From NCBI GenBank assembly GCA_030248195.1, contig JASAND010030309.1:1-64000 (forward strand): a DNA stretch of 64,000 nucleotides, in the 5' to 3' direction. The position numbers were made by a program, and so were the translations under genes. Shown here piece after piece: positions 53,336 to 64,000 of the stretch; within the stretch, counting starts at the first letter, position 1, and each line of letters starts with the position of its first letter. The notes under the pieces were generated by a model. It did not search any database. It was not told the DNA's origin and saw only the letters and a program-made list of their open reading frames with translations. The stretch comes from Trissonchulus latispiculum. Its lineage: Eukaryota; Nematoda; Enoplea; Enoplida; Ironidae.

Positions 53336-55105
53336 TGGGGGGGAGCAAAAATCTGAAAATCTGGGGCGTTCGCCAAAATTTGTCATTTTGGTGGGGGGTC
53401 CCCCCCCCTCCCCCCCCCCCCAACCCACCTAGGTTGCCACCTACAGTGGCGCACCCAGGATCATGAAAGGGGGGGGCCCGCTGAAAAATTTTTCGGGGGG
53501 GGGGGTAACCAAATTTTTCCTGAGGGGGGGGATAAAAATTTGCTTTTTGCAGGAAAAGATTTTTACAAGAAAATTAATATTGTTTATGAAAAGGTTAGTT
53601 CACTTGATTGGAAAACAACTATATATATATATATATATATCCCGTGAGTGAAGCAAAGCATGGAGAATTTACACAACAAGCACACGGGGGGTCTGGGGGG
53701 CGGAGTCCCCCAGAAGTTGAAGAATTTTTTGTATTTAGAAAAAATCCGTCATGCAAACTTTTGAAAAGATTGAATAAATAAAGTGGAGATGTACATATAT
53801 ATATATATATATATATAGTAACTTACGAAGTGAAAACATGCAGTAAAATAGTACGTATATACAAGAAATGGTGGCAATAAAGAGGACAAGTTACAAGGGC
53901 AACAAAGATAATGTGCAAAACCCCCCCAGAAGTTGAACAATTTTTTGAAATCGTGGAAAATTCAGCAATTCAAATGTTTAAAAAGATTAGTTAAGATGAG
54001 ATGAGTTATATATTGAGTTGTATACGTATATTATATATAATCAATCAGTAGAAAACCAAAACGGGAATTGGATGCTTTTCAGAATTTTTCACTTCCACGA
54101 TTTATTCTAGAGCACTTTTAGAGCTGCCAATTATCAGTCTTGCATTGCCCATTTATAGATATATATAAATATATACGTTATGAAAGCAAAATAAAATTTG
54201 TAAATGCCCGTATACATATAAGCCGGTATATATACAGTCATAAAATAAACTGAAGGCGTTGAGTACAATTACTGACAAAACAGGAAAGGAAACAAAATAG
54301 AAGACACCTGAAGAGACAGAAGTTCTGTCACAGAACTTGTACGTAATAAAGCAGCACAGAAGTATAAGTGCGCCGCAGGCGAAATGTTTTAAAAATTTGT
54401 GAAATTTATTAAAATTATATATGCTTAATTTTCACTCAAAAGATGCATGTGAACAGCTGAAAAAAATTTCTAGGGGGTCCCGGAATGTCAAAGGAGGGGG
54501 CCCAAATCGCAAAGGGGGTCCCTGGATCCGCCACTGGCCAGCATGTTTCTAACTCCAAAATATGGTCAATATTGAGTTAGAATGTCCATAAAACTTTTGA
54601 AAACGTGTATTTCACGCAATAAGCATTTCACGCACTTTAAGCCAAAAATTTGGACATTTTTGAAAAATTTTGCATAGTTTACTCTGAAATTATATACCCG
54701 ATTTTTGGCCAATTTTTCGCTCCTACGGCGCGACTACCCCCCCCCCCCCCCCCCGGGGGGGGGGGGGGGCGCCCCCAAAAATTTTTGGGGGTGGTTTTTA
54801 AAATTGGGTGGGGGGGGGGGGTTTACATACCCCCCAAACCTTCCCCCAATTATACGTATGGTTCCCATACCCCCCCCCCCCAGGTACACCTATGCCCCAA
54901 TCCCCCCCCCGCCTTACACCTATGCATTTTGAGGCATAGGTCAGGTGTAATATAGAGGGGGGGGGTAACCAACCCCCCAACCATTTTTACCCCCCCCCCC
55001 CAACTTTGGTACTTATAAAGTTGGGGGGGACAAATTTTTGTCTCCGATTTGGATGTCTCTCGTGGGGGGTCTAAAAAGGGCCCCCCCAAATTGCGGGGGA
55101 GGGGG
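53336..55105. mobile_element. G/C-tract MITE cluster with TA tracts
   Basis: CAGTGGCGCACCCAGGATC at 53444 and GGATCCGCCACTG ending at about 54537 may be the two ends of one 1.1-kb element. An 8-bp duplication is not clear (GCCACCTA versus GCCAGCAT). TA tracts lie at 53621-53640 and 53794-53816. C/G runs, TACACCTATG termini and foldback G/C stretches fill 54640-55100. No coding signal. Confidence 0.5.
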
Positions 55106-55113
55106 GCCTCCAC

Positions 55114-55865
55114 TAGGGATCGGCCGGAGCAAGGATTTTCGCTCCGGCCGGAGCCGGAGCCGGATTTTTTCATTGTCAATCTTTAGGCTGACAGTCTCCA
55201 ACGACCAATATTTTTAGGCCATTACAAAAATTGGTTATCAAAATATTGTTAATATTTAAGGGTTAAGTGCTGTTGTATGTATGCGTTGTTAAGATGGCTT
55301 TGTTTATTTGCTATATAAAAAATCCCTGTATATTAATCACTTTTAATACATAGGAGAGGAGACCTCACTCTTCTAATCGACAGTAAAAATGACTAAAACA
55401 TTCCATGTATAATATAAATTATTGTAATGCAGTTAGCAAGGACCTCTGAATGAATTCAAATGTTATATATACATTATACAATGATATTAAAAATAGAAAA
55501 GAAAGCATGAATTCACGACATTCTTATAATAGGTAGGATACGTATAAATAAATAATAACTTGCTAAAGTATAAATAAATGCATAATTAAACGCAAATTGG
55601 GTGTCTAACTTACTTTCGCAGTCAGAAATAAAATCAGAATTACAAAAACCTGCGCCCATGGCGGGAATTTTTTGAAAAATTGCCATGTTTATTTTACACG
55701 GAGTAAAATTTGACGATGTAGTTCAATATAAATTAAATACGAACAACAGTGTTAGGTGCTGGGCAGAAACTCCGGCTCCGGCACCTCTGCCTCCGGCTCC
55801 GGTTAACCGGAGCCGGAAGTCGTAATTCCGGCCGGTGCCGGAGCCGGAGCCGGATCCGATCCCTA
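55114..55865. mobile_element. hAT-type MITE with CCGGAG hexamer termini
   Basis: The left end TAGGGATCGGCCGGAG and the inverse of the right end TAGGGATCGGATCCGG pair closely. They are flanked by a perfect 8-bp duplication GCCTCCAC (55106-55113 and 55866-55873). Subterminal zones are CCGGAG/CGGAGC repeats (55125-55165 and 55772-55856). The AT-rich 0.6-kb interior lacks a transposase. It interrupts a G-tract MITE with a TACACCTATG end. Confidence 0.88.
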
Positions 55866-55873
55866 GCCTCCAC

Positions 55874-56680
55874 CCCAAATCCCCGTTACACCTATGGGTA
55901 GGGGGGTCTGAGCTCGCCTTGGGAAGGGTAGTCAATGTCGGGTATGGGGGAAAAAGGGGGTCTGCTGGCTTATCCCTAGTGGGGGGGGGGGGAGTGAGAG
56001 GGGCCGTCCCGCATTAAAAGCCACCCCCCTCATAAATAATTCCGACTCAATAATCCCCCCAATAACCCCAAAAATTTTCCAAATTCTACCTTTTTTACCC
56101 TAAATTTTCTAAACTTTTTCCGGCTTCGCCGGATTTTTTACTTAAGTTTTCACTATAGCTAAAGAACACCTAAAATTAGTAATTTATTAGCGATTTTTAG
56201 CAGTTTATACACAAAAAAACCACAATTCGGAAAAATTTTTAAAAATCTGCCCCCCATCATCAATGGGGGGCCCATGAAGCCCCCCCCCCATAAAAAATTG
56301 CCATGGAATAAGCCAGTGGGGGTCTCACTAGGGGCCAAACTGTAGCATGGTACGTATATATACCCTAAGTTACATCCCTTGCGCAAGTATGATTTTTTGT
56401 TGTATATAAAATAAATAATTGCATGTTTAGCAAAGTTACTGTCCTTTCGGAAATTTTGGACGAAAAGTTTTTACCCTGAATTTGATTTTTCCGGAACCTC
56501 ACATATATACCCTAATTTTGGGTACCCCCACCCCCAACTTTTTTCAAGGTACATCTATGTATGGGGGTCACCAGATTGAAAAAATTGTGTATAAAATTGG
56601 GAAATTACGATAAAAAATGCGGAAATAAGGGTCTGTAATGAGATTTTAGAAATCACCCCTCCCCCCCTGTCGAAAACATC
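55874..56680. other. G/C-tract MITE remnants
   Basis: Runs of G and C, a TTACACCTATGG terminus at 55882-55895 and CATCTATGTATGGGGG near 56550. No coding signal. Confidence 0.4.
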
Positions 56681-57890
56681 CTAGTGCCGCAAGCCGCCTG
56701 CTTCCGCAAGCATTTACGAATATGGGCATTTGAAGTGGCCCGGACACGGGCAAATCACGATAATGGCTTCCGGCTCCTTAGCTTCGCTTCCTTCAACAGC
56801 ATGGTAGTAGGCAACACCATTTTTCAGCATCGAGAGTCCCACCGAATAACATGGACATCTAACACCGGCCAGTGCAGAAGAATGTTGGATTATGGATCTG
56901 GATATGGCTACTTGTCGATCTAGTAATTCTGCTTCGGACAGTCTTAGCATGTACGATTTCGAAACAACGGTCTCGTTGATGGTAACACATTGTTTCTTAC
57001 CACCTATCTTTGCTTTGTTTTGTATGGTGTTAGTCTCCTGGGCTTATTCTAGGGAATTTTTCTTGGGGGGGGGCTCTTTGGGGAGGGGCCCCTCGGGGGG
57101 GCGAGTCATTCTTGGGGGGCGAAAATTTTTCAAAATTTTCTACAAACATGCTAAAAATAGCGCTGTTTATATAGTAATCCCCAAAAAAAGTTCATTTTCA
57201 GTGCAAAAAATAGAGCTTAAATGGGCAAAAATCGACTAAAAATCTCCGGAAAATTTTTGAAAATTTGGCCTTCTGAGCGATTTTTCAGGGCAAAAGTTGG
57301 TACCAAAATGGGCGCCCTTTTTTTGGGGGGGCGATTTTTGGAGGGGAAGGGCGTTTATGGGGCCCCCCACTAGAATAAGCCCAGGTCTCCCGCCACTTCA
57401 GGTCATCACTGGAAGACGTCGAGGTCAACGCATCAGCATCGGTTGGATCAGATAATAGTTTGGTAGGAGCCAATGTTCGCCTTCACCTAAAAGCCCCGAA
57501 GCTCCCTTCGCCAGTCACGATGTATGGTACATCGTAACTTAAGGAAGAATCTGTCCGTGCTAACTTCGATATTGCTTATCTGGCTAGCTAATTGCCGCCT
57601 TGGAAGATGTGACTGATAGGGTGGATATTACATCTGGGAAGCTATCAAAGACTGTGTTGGTCGGTCTGCCCCCGTAAAAGAAGAGGGCAGGTACCGTGGA
57701 ATGTGGATTTCTGCTGCTACTCTTCAGCTTGTGGAGCGGCGAAGACTGGAAGACAGTGACAATCGACTAAGAAACAGACTAAATCGGAAGATATAGGCTA
57801 GTCTGCTTCTGGATGAGGATGCCTGATGACTTCAGCAATGCGAATGAGTGGACCAGGCTGCAAGAGGTGACGATCAAAGGACTCTCTTCC
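56681..57890 (+). pseudogene. RTE LINE endonuclease-linker relic, split by a MITE
   Basis: The frame at 56740-56895 has DNGFRLLSFASF, VVGNTIFQHRESHRITWTSNTGQCRRMLDY, standard RTE endonuclease text. After the insertion at 57038-57384, the reading DVEVNASASVGSDNSLVGANVRLHLK (57410-57490) supplies the end of the domain, with SDN where SDH is usual. Linker-like EGRYRGMWISAATLQLVERRRL follows near 57690. Stops and shifts throughout. Confidence 0.7.
57038..57384. mobile_element. 347-bp MITE with CTGGGCTTATTCTAG ends
   Basis: CTGGGCTTATTCTAG at 57038-57052 and its exact inverse at 57370-57384, flanked by GTCTC on both sides (57033-57037 and 57385-57389). The interior has G-runs next to both ends. 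It lies inside an RTE relic, which confirms it is an insertion. Confidence 0.85.
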
Positions 57891-57904
57891 GTTCAATCGC
57901 TGTC

Positions 57905-58850
57905 TTGACGGGTCCCTCAGCACGCCCGATGCCTGGCACGGCTCTGAAGGATTGGTGGAAGGATTGATTGGAAGCGTTGGTGTGAGGCTCTTAGACGAAG
58001 CTTGACTCTAGCCAGCACCAGCTCATGGTCGCTGGGCAGGCTGGTTCCGCGGTGGACTTGCACATTTTGGGCAGAGGATGACCATCGTTGGCGCACAAGA
58101 ATATAGTCAATCATCTTGGTTGAGCTTCCAGCATTGCTATACCATGTGAGCCTATGGCACGGCTTGTGCTGGAAAAACGTGTTCATGAGTTTCAGTTGGT
58201 ATATAATTAGCAGCGAAGCTGGCTAGTCGCAGTCCGTTGTCGTTCATGACTTCACTTCCGAAGCATCCCATTGTCCGTTCCTATCCTGATCTGTCAGTGC
58301 CGACCTAAGCGTTGAAGTCAGCGAGGACAAGCATTATATACATCAGATTTAGGACAGTCTTGGATCACGCTACTCAGACAAAGGTAGAAATTGTTCTTCT
58401 CTTGGAAGTCGGCTACTTGGGTTGGAGCATAGCAGGCGACTACAGATACATTCTGAAATTGTCCACGGAATCGGGCAATCATTGTCCTTTCGCTGATCGA
58501 TTCCCCGCTAAGAAGCGCCTTGCTGGCCTTGTTCGATATCACTATTGCTACACCTTCAGTTCTGTTGATGTCATGCCCGCTGTGATGGATTGTCTAGGTT
58601 TCGCTGTCAGCCTCAGCTGTATCGAGCCAACGTTTGGAATTCTTGCTTCCGTTGTGCAAGCAATGTCGACTCGGAGCGTCTCTAGATCACACACAAGTTA
58701 GATTCTGGCGGTCTAGAGAGGAGATGGTGTTCACTTTCCAGGTAGCTATTCTCAGTTCATAGTCGGTTGACGGCACGTTTGGTTCTTCAGTGTCCATAAG
58801 GTTGATCAGTCGTCTAGTCAGTATTTGATCTTCTTCGGTAAAACCATCGA
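57905..58850 (-). pseudogene. RTE LINE endonuclease relic
   Basis: Reading from 58790 down on the minus strand gives RIATWKVNTISSLDRQNL (N-terminal endonuclease motif), CDLETLRVDIACTTEARIP, then QFQNVSVVACYAPT (near 58450). Next come ADFNA and NDNGLRLASF (near 58300-58220) and FFQHKPCHRLTWYSN with DYILVRQRW and SDHELVLARVKLRL (58170-57990). All endonuclease blocks are present but separated by frameshifts and stops. It abuts the plus-strand relic tail to tail. Confidence 0.78.
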
Positions 58851-59567
58851 AATTAGTAGAAGTAGAAAGGTTTTAGGTATCCATATAGCATAAAGCCTCA
58901 GCGGAAAATAAGGGACCACCAGGCGGAGCCCTGGAGCGCCATGGCTACCCTATACGCACTCCGCTTAGAACTGAACTAACCTCGCCAGCCATTCATCCTC
59001 TAGGCGCGGGGACCCAGGATTGAGGGAATCACAGATTCAGTTCGCTAAGAAATCATTAAAGAAAGTAAACGACTAAAACCGGAACAAATTGGGGTAAGCA
59101 GAATACGTAGGGTGACGAGGGAGGCAACTCCGCTCCAGAAGAAGCCAGATCCAAAACGACGGATCATTGCTTCTAGAAATTAATTGAGAGCATTCTTGAA
59201 ACTTTTACTAAATGTCTTACTGCTCATTTTGGTGCGTATTCTGATTCCTGACAGGAGGGTCGGCCGACCCCCCCCCCCTTGTGTGCGCCCCTGGGCCGGT
59301 ATCATGCAAACAGTAGCGGGGGAAAACCCCAATGGGGGAAACCTAAATGGGGGGAAAATAAACCCACCCCTCACGGGTCTTAAAGAATTCGATTCGCGAT
59401 TCTGACACTTCCTGTGTAAAATTCAACTCTTTTTTAGTTAGTATAAGTCAAACCAGTCCAGGTAGCTTTTTTGAAGTCTCCTGTGGCGTTGAAAATGCAG
59501 CATCAAATGGTCAGGATTCATAACGTTTAACACATAAACATAGGACAATTTTTGAAAAACGCTAAAA
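58851..59567. other. Unassigned; probable LINE 5' flank and MITE remnant
   Basis: Positions 58851-59170 lie upstream of the minus-strand endonuclease and may be LINE 5' untranslated region. Positions 59262-59295 carry a C-run followed by GTGCGCCCCTG, the end of a GGCGCACCC-type MITE. No coding signal. Confidence 0.35.
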
Positions 59568-59575
59568 ACGATGTA

Positions 59576-60238
59576 GGATCAAGTAAACAATCTCCCCCCA
59601 AATTCTCAAGTGAACTATCTCCCCCCAAGCTATAAATCTTTCAGAACTTAACCAAATTAGCTCAAATTTTGTGTGGATGCATTCCAACACATGTCTGAGT
59701 GATTGGTAATAAAATTTTAAAAAATTTAAAATTTTAAGTGTTTTAAGGGGGACCAAGGGGAATCAAAAATATTTTTGTCGTCAATTTTGCTGAAAATTTG
59801 AAATTGAATTTTGCTTTGCTTTTGTAGGGGTTCTCGGGTTCGTAGAACACGAATCTGAAGTCGATATTTCGATTCAGCTTTTCGTTGGCTCAGTATAAGC
59901 TAAAGTAGTAAGCTTAAGATGTAAGCTTGTACTGAACTAACGAAAAGCTGAATCGAAAAACCGACTTTAGATTCCTGTTCTACGACCCGAAAACCCCTAT
60001 ACACAATGTTTTAGCAAAATTGACGACGAAAAATGTTTTGATTTTCCTTGGTCCCCCCTTAAAAAACTTAAAAATTTAAATTTTTTTAAATTTAAAATTT
60101 TATTACCAATCAATCAGACATGTGTTGGAATGCATCCACACAAAATTTGAGCTAAATTGGTTAAGTTTTGCTAAAGTTAACATCAAGTAAACTATCTCTT
60201 CCCCAATTGAGGCTGGGGGGAGATTGTTTACTTGATCC
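59576..60238. mobile_element. Foldback hAT-type MITE, 8-bp duplication ACGATGTA
   Basis: GGATCAAGTAAACAATCTCC at the left and its inverse at the right bound a 663-bp element. Its halves (about 320 bp) are inverse copies throughout, including GTCGTCAATTTTGC and GAAAAGCTGAATCGAAA. ACGATGTA flanks it at 59568-59575 and 60239-60246. No ORF. Confidence 0.88.
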
Positions 60239-60246
60239 ACGATGTA

Positions 60247-60621
60247 ATTTGATAAAACTTATTAGTTATATTAGTATAAAACTCCGCGAGCCTGCGTGCG
60301 TAGTCCTCCGAGACGACAAATTGTGGCCTCCCGCGTGCGTAGTTTACTGGGAAGTCGTGGCGTGCGTAATCATTCATTTTGCTTTGCGTAGTGCGTGGGT
60401 AGTCATTCATTTTGCTTTGCGTAGTGCGTGGGTCCAGCCTACAACGTTGTAGGCAAATTTTAGGCTGTGCCGACGTTTATGTCTTTTTAACGGTATATAG
60501 TCAGGGGGGGGGGGTAAAAACCATCACCGGCAAAGCGGGGGAAAACAATGACTCACCCTGCTAGACTGGTACATGGTAGAGATACAAAATCTTAGTGCAA
60601 ATGAAAGTTCGAGTCTTGTAC
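60247..60621. repeat. GTGCGTAGT short repeats
   Basis: GTGCGTAGT-like words recur between 60294 and 60430. The 32-bp phrase starting TAGTCATTCATTTTGC is duplicated directly (60365 and 60400). A G-run is at 60506-60515. No gene. Confidence 0.55.
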
Positions 60622-60629
60622 TTTAAGAT

Positions 60630-61753
60630 CAGTGTTTTTTTTGCTCGGACACTTTTGCGCTCTTCTGCGCACTGCCCCAAATTTTTTTGCGCAATTTGCT
60701 AGAAAAGTGCGCATAGCAGGAAAAATGCTAAAATTTAGCATAAAATTTCTGTTTTGCATTTAATAGTAATTGCACAAAATTTCTGCAATGTTGAGAGCTT
60801 TTGATTATAAGATTCCAGAACTTAATGGCTGAATAAATTTGCAAACTCACATACCTTTGCAACGACGGGTCTGGGGCGCAGAAGCAAGACTTTACAAAAT
60901 AGAAACCATTTAACTGTACGTATGATAATCTTCAAGTTTTATTGAAGTAAAAGTAAATTTAGCAAAATGAGGAATCCCTTAGGCAATTTTTAAGCGTTAC
61001 GCAGAAGACGCGGGTTCGAACCCCGCCAGGTGCCCGAATTTTTCGGGTGCCTGGTGGTGTACAACTTTCATTTCTTTAATTTAGGCAATTTTTAAGTTGT
61101 TTGCAAGCTAAGAATCCTCTCTGCTTTTTATAAAAACAAAAATACATGCTAGTTTGAAATGTCATCGAAAATTACGCAGTTTTCGGAAAATGATTCCGAC
61201 ATCTGACTCAGTAATTTTCAGGGCTAAGCCCTGAGCATCTCTATTTTTAAATGCTTTTTGAACTGTCGGTGGGTAGAGAAAACACGGATAATAACATACG
61301 TAAACCTATGTAGCTGTCACGGAATCTCTTGTTAAGGTTTTGTAAACTTCTCCAAAAACTGCCAAACTAAAATTGTAAATTTAGCAGTTATTTCATAACT
61401 TAAATATGCAATGAGAGTTGCATAAGCTAGAAAATCACACGTACGTTAGGCCATGGGTGCTTGTATATTAATGCTAGCATGTTTACTGAAAGTTAGGTCG
61501 CAATTTAGCGATAAACCAGTAGTAGGGAAGTAAGGATGGGGGTCTGGGGGCGGGGCCCCCAGGAAAAATTGGAGATTTTTGTGAAATTGAGAGCCAGGAG
61601 CAATTTTTCTGAGCACTTTGGGCAACTAATTTTTAGTAATTTTCCCTGCGTGTCGCTAGAAAAGGTGCGCACGCGTGCGCACAAGCCCAAAATTTTTTGC
61701 TAATTTCAGAAAAAAAGTGTCATTGCGCACTTTTTTGAGCAAAAAAAACACTG
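60630..61753. mobile_element. hAT-type MITE with CAGTGTTTTTTTTGCTC ends
   Basis: CAGTGTTTTTTTTGCTC at the left and its exact inverse at the right, flanked by a perfect 8-bp duplication TTTAAGAT (60622-60629 and 61754-61761). Subterminal zones are rich in TGCGCAC words. The 1.1-kb interior includes a tRNA 3'-half-like segment and has no transposase ORF. Confidence 0.9.
61002..61035 (+). other. tRNA 3'-half-like fragment
   Basis: TTACGCAGAAGACGCGGG followed by TTCGAACCCCGC forms a perfect T arm (GCGGG-TTCGAAC-CCCGC). It resembles a tRNA-Val-like anticodon arm 3' side. No 5' half precedes it. A CCAGG...CCTGG stem (61028-61056) follows. It is probably a SINE or tRNA remnant, not a working gene. 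Confidence 0.4.
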
Positions 61754-61761
61754 TTTAAGAT

Positions 61762-62640
61762 CATAATACAAATTACCGTTCCTATATATTGAGCGTTCGT
61801 GTGGCATGGGTCCGAAGTTGACACCCAAAAATTGCACAAAAACCTAAGGATTTTTCAAATTGGTAATAGTTACAGGAGTTTTCCTGGTGCATGAAGGGGT
61901 TTATGGATGTGCTCTATAACATAGGCTCAGTCGGATTTTCGCTAGGGCACACGGTTGAGAAATAGTGACCATCTTTTCCCCCCACACTTTTACCACCAGA
62001 GGGGGGAAAATAACGATGTGCTTTTTCCCCGCAGTTGCATTTTTTTGATATAAGCAAAAATAACGAGTAATTGTGTGCTCATTTGAACTGTTATACCCCC
62101 AATAGACCTTCCGCTGCCGAAAAACGCCATATGACCTGCGCCTGTGGAGGAATGCTGGCAAATATTCCCAGGGGGCAAATCATGCGGATAACAAGAAAAT
62201 GAGGGCCCATAAACAACATTTTCGTGATATTATGAACTGTGGGCAATGGGCACTCCAGAGAGTTTCACAAGTGTGGATCTGCAAAAGACTACGCCCGAAA
62301 TGGTTTTTTGCGATTTTGCCACCCATCAAAGATAAAACACTCAATTGCTGGCAAGTTAATATTGCAAAAGTTGTGTTTTATCATTGCAAGTAAAACACAG
62401 AAGACGATTGAATTATAAATTACAGGAGAAAATAAGATTTGGTAGACAAAAAATCTTAATTTCCTAGCAATGTTGGGCCATTAGTTTGGATTGCCTGATG
62501 GATAATATTGAGCTTGGCTGCTGATAACAAGTTTTTAGAAGTAGATATTGCGTTCATGCCTTTAAATGCCATTTCTGTGCTGTTATTGTGGTAAAGGAAC
62601 GAAATTTGGTACCATCTTTCCCACGCGTATTTTTTACCCC
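61762..62640. other. Unassigned sequence
   Basis: A mixed-composition stretch without recognised repeats or ORFs of interest. GGGGAAAA and TTTTCCCC words occur in both orientations at 61972-62030. Confidence 0.3.
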
Positions 62641-63389
62641 ACTTGCGGGGAAAAAGATGGTCTCTATTGAAGCCAGCCCGTGTGAAGTACAACCAGAGGC
62701 GCACCCAGGATTTGGGGGGGGGGGGGGGTCGAGCCGAAAAAAATTTTTTCCTTCCCCTGCCCCCTTTACGGGGGGGGTGGCGAAGTTTTCCACAAAGAGT
62801 TCGTTTTGGGAGCCCCAAAAATGACGAGATTTAGGAGTCGTCGCCACCCCCCGGGGATTTTTGGGGGCGGAGCCCCCCAGAACTTGAGAAAATTTTTGAC
62901 ATTTTCAAAAATAGGCCAATCTTTAAAATTTCAATAAAAGTTTCCGGCTTCGACATAATGGCAAGATTTTTTGGAAAAATAGCTATTTTTAGCTCTGCAA
63001 ATAGCGCATTTTTGAAAATTTTAAATTGTTAAAATCGATATAGCAAAGTACGCAGGGCAAAAAATTAAAAACCATTTTTTAGGCTCACTTTTGAAATCGA
63101 GATAGAAATCTACCGCAGCGGGAAATAGAAAAGGAGGAGCCCGAAAATTTTAACTTCCCTAGAAAAGCGCCGAAGGCGAGAAAAATTTTAAAACCCGGGC
63201 CCGCAGGCGAGAAAAACGGGATAGAAAAGCGCCCCCCGAAAAAAATTCTAAAAACGAAATAGCGCCGCAGGCGAGAAAATTTTTAAAAATCGAGACCCGC
63301 AGACGCCAAAAATTTTAAAATGTTTAAGCCCCACTTGCAGGAGCGAAAAGATGGTCTCTATTGAAGCCAGCCCGTATGAAGTACAACCA
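62641..63389. mobile_element. GGCGCACCC-family MITE between ~55-bp direct repeats
   Basis: AAAAGATGGTCTCTATTGAAG...AAGTACAACCA occurs at 62651-62693 and again at 63345-63389. Between them CAGAGGCGCACCCAGGATTT starts a G-tract MITE. Its right part (63110-63310) has AGCGCCGCAGGCGAGAAAA-type repeats, the inverse of those in 28521-29198. The right terminus is missing. Confidence 0.6.
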
Positions 63390-64000
63390 AATGCAGATTT
63401 TACTGGTGCGGTAGAGAGTACAGGTCAAGCCCTACGTGCTGGTATATAAATATAAACCGTCTGGCTAGCTACAGTCTGTAGCGAGTAATAACTTCATTTC
63501 GAAAAATCGTTTTTACCCCCCCCCCCCCTACTTTATAACTACTAGGGGGATGCAATTTTGCTTGTTTACTAAGCTCGACACGGACTTTCTTTTGCGCACA
63601 AAATCCACAACACATAATCAGCGTAGCGCCTCTGAAGGCTATCATTGGGGAGCGTTTTGACTCATATTATATGAGTCGCTACCGCAACCACCCTATTATA
63701 TTACTTATATGTGCTTACATTAGAGAGAGATGAATGTTGGAAGGCGGCCTTCAAGCTGAAAGGGAGGGGCCCAAATCGCAAAGGAGGGATCCCGGGGCTC
63801 TTTAGATGCGCCACTGCCAAAAAATACCAACTTGGCTCATTTTTGCAAAAGGGCTTCCCCCCGAAAAATCTCTGTCTCTCTACTCAAGCAAGTGGGCCCC
63901 TCACTCACTAAAGCAATAGATGTTATGTTTATATGTTTTGTAACTCATTGTTAATTATATTTATATACATTTTATGTTATTGCTAGTGCGTATTCTCATG
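63390..64000. other. Unassigned, with MITE terminus
   Basis: A C-run at 63516-63529. A degenerate hairpin near 63662-63705 (TATGAGTCGCTACCGC) resembles the GC hairpin family. GGGGCCCAAATCGCAAAGG at 63766 matches 54508 and leads to GATGCGCCACTG at 63804-63815, a MITE end. No gene to the window edge. Confidence 0.4.

Noticed and set aside
53444..54537. Single 1.1-kb hAT MITE with CAGTGGCG termini
   Set aside because: The termini are compatible but the flanking 8-mers (GCCACCTA and GCCAGCAT) do not match, so I list only a cluster.

Overview
The window is repeat-dominated nuclear DNA from a eukaryote, almost certainly an invertebrate animal. It holds CR1-like and RTE-like LINEs, a Ty1/copia LTR retrotransposon whose primer site matches the animal initiator tRNA-Met anticodon region, a tRNA-derived SINE, many hAT-type MITEs with 8-bp target duplications, foldback elements, (TA)n tracts and long G/C homopolymers. 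The species cannot be named from sequence alone. I see no intact cellular protein gene. Every recognisable coding stretch is transposon-derived and nearly all are broken.

Layout. 1-9 kb: foldback element ends, (TA)n tracts and GC-rich hairpins, each followed about 0.5 kb later by ~145-bp tandem arrays; this layout is Helentron/HINE-like. 9.2-9.8 kb: RTE LINE 3' end. 10-13.5 kb: two hAT MITEs with hexamer-repeat termini. 14.7-15.7 kb: a 1-kb TTAA-flanked element. 17.5-25.4 kb: an 8-kb segment bounded by near-identical 184-bp inverted repeats; it contains another foldback element, 58-bp and 149-bp arrays, and a CR1-like LINE with one frameshift. 25.6-32.4 kb: a 145-bp array, hairpins, a hAT MITE and nested G/C-tract foldbacks. 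32.5-36.1 kb: a young, internally deleted copia element carrying a SINE. 36.2-39 kb: decayed LINE pieces.

39.8-48.5 kb is the most unusual part. Inverted arrays of a ~57-bp repeat enclose about 7 kb without convincing ORFs. This block has few homopolymer runs and is packed with perfect 9-13 bp hairpins, a tRNA-like sequence and a five-copy repeat. 48.5-56 kb: G/C-tract MITEs around a nearly complete RTE LINE on the minus strand, then a hAT MITE. 56.7-58.9 kb: RTE endonuclease relics. 59.6-61.8 kb: two more hAT-type elements. 62.6-64 kb: a G-tract MITE and unassigned sequence.

The coding pieces do not form a pathway. What ties the window together is serial nested insertion. Several layers can be ordered because target duplications or empty-site paralogues survive inside the window.
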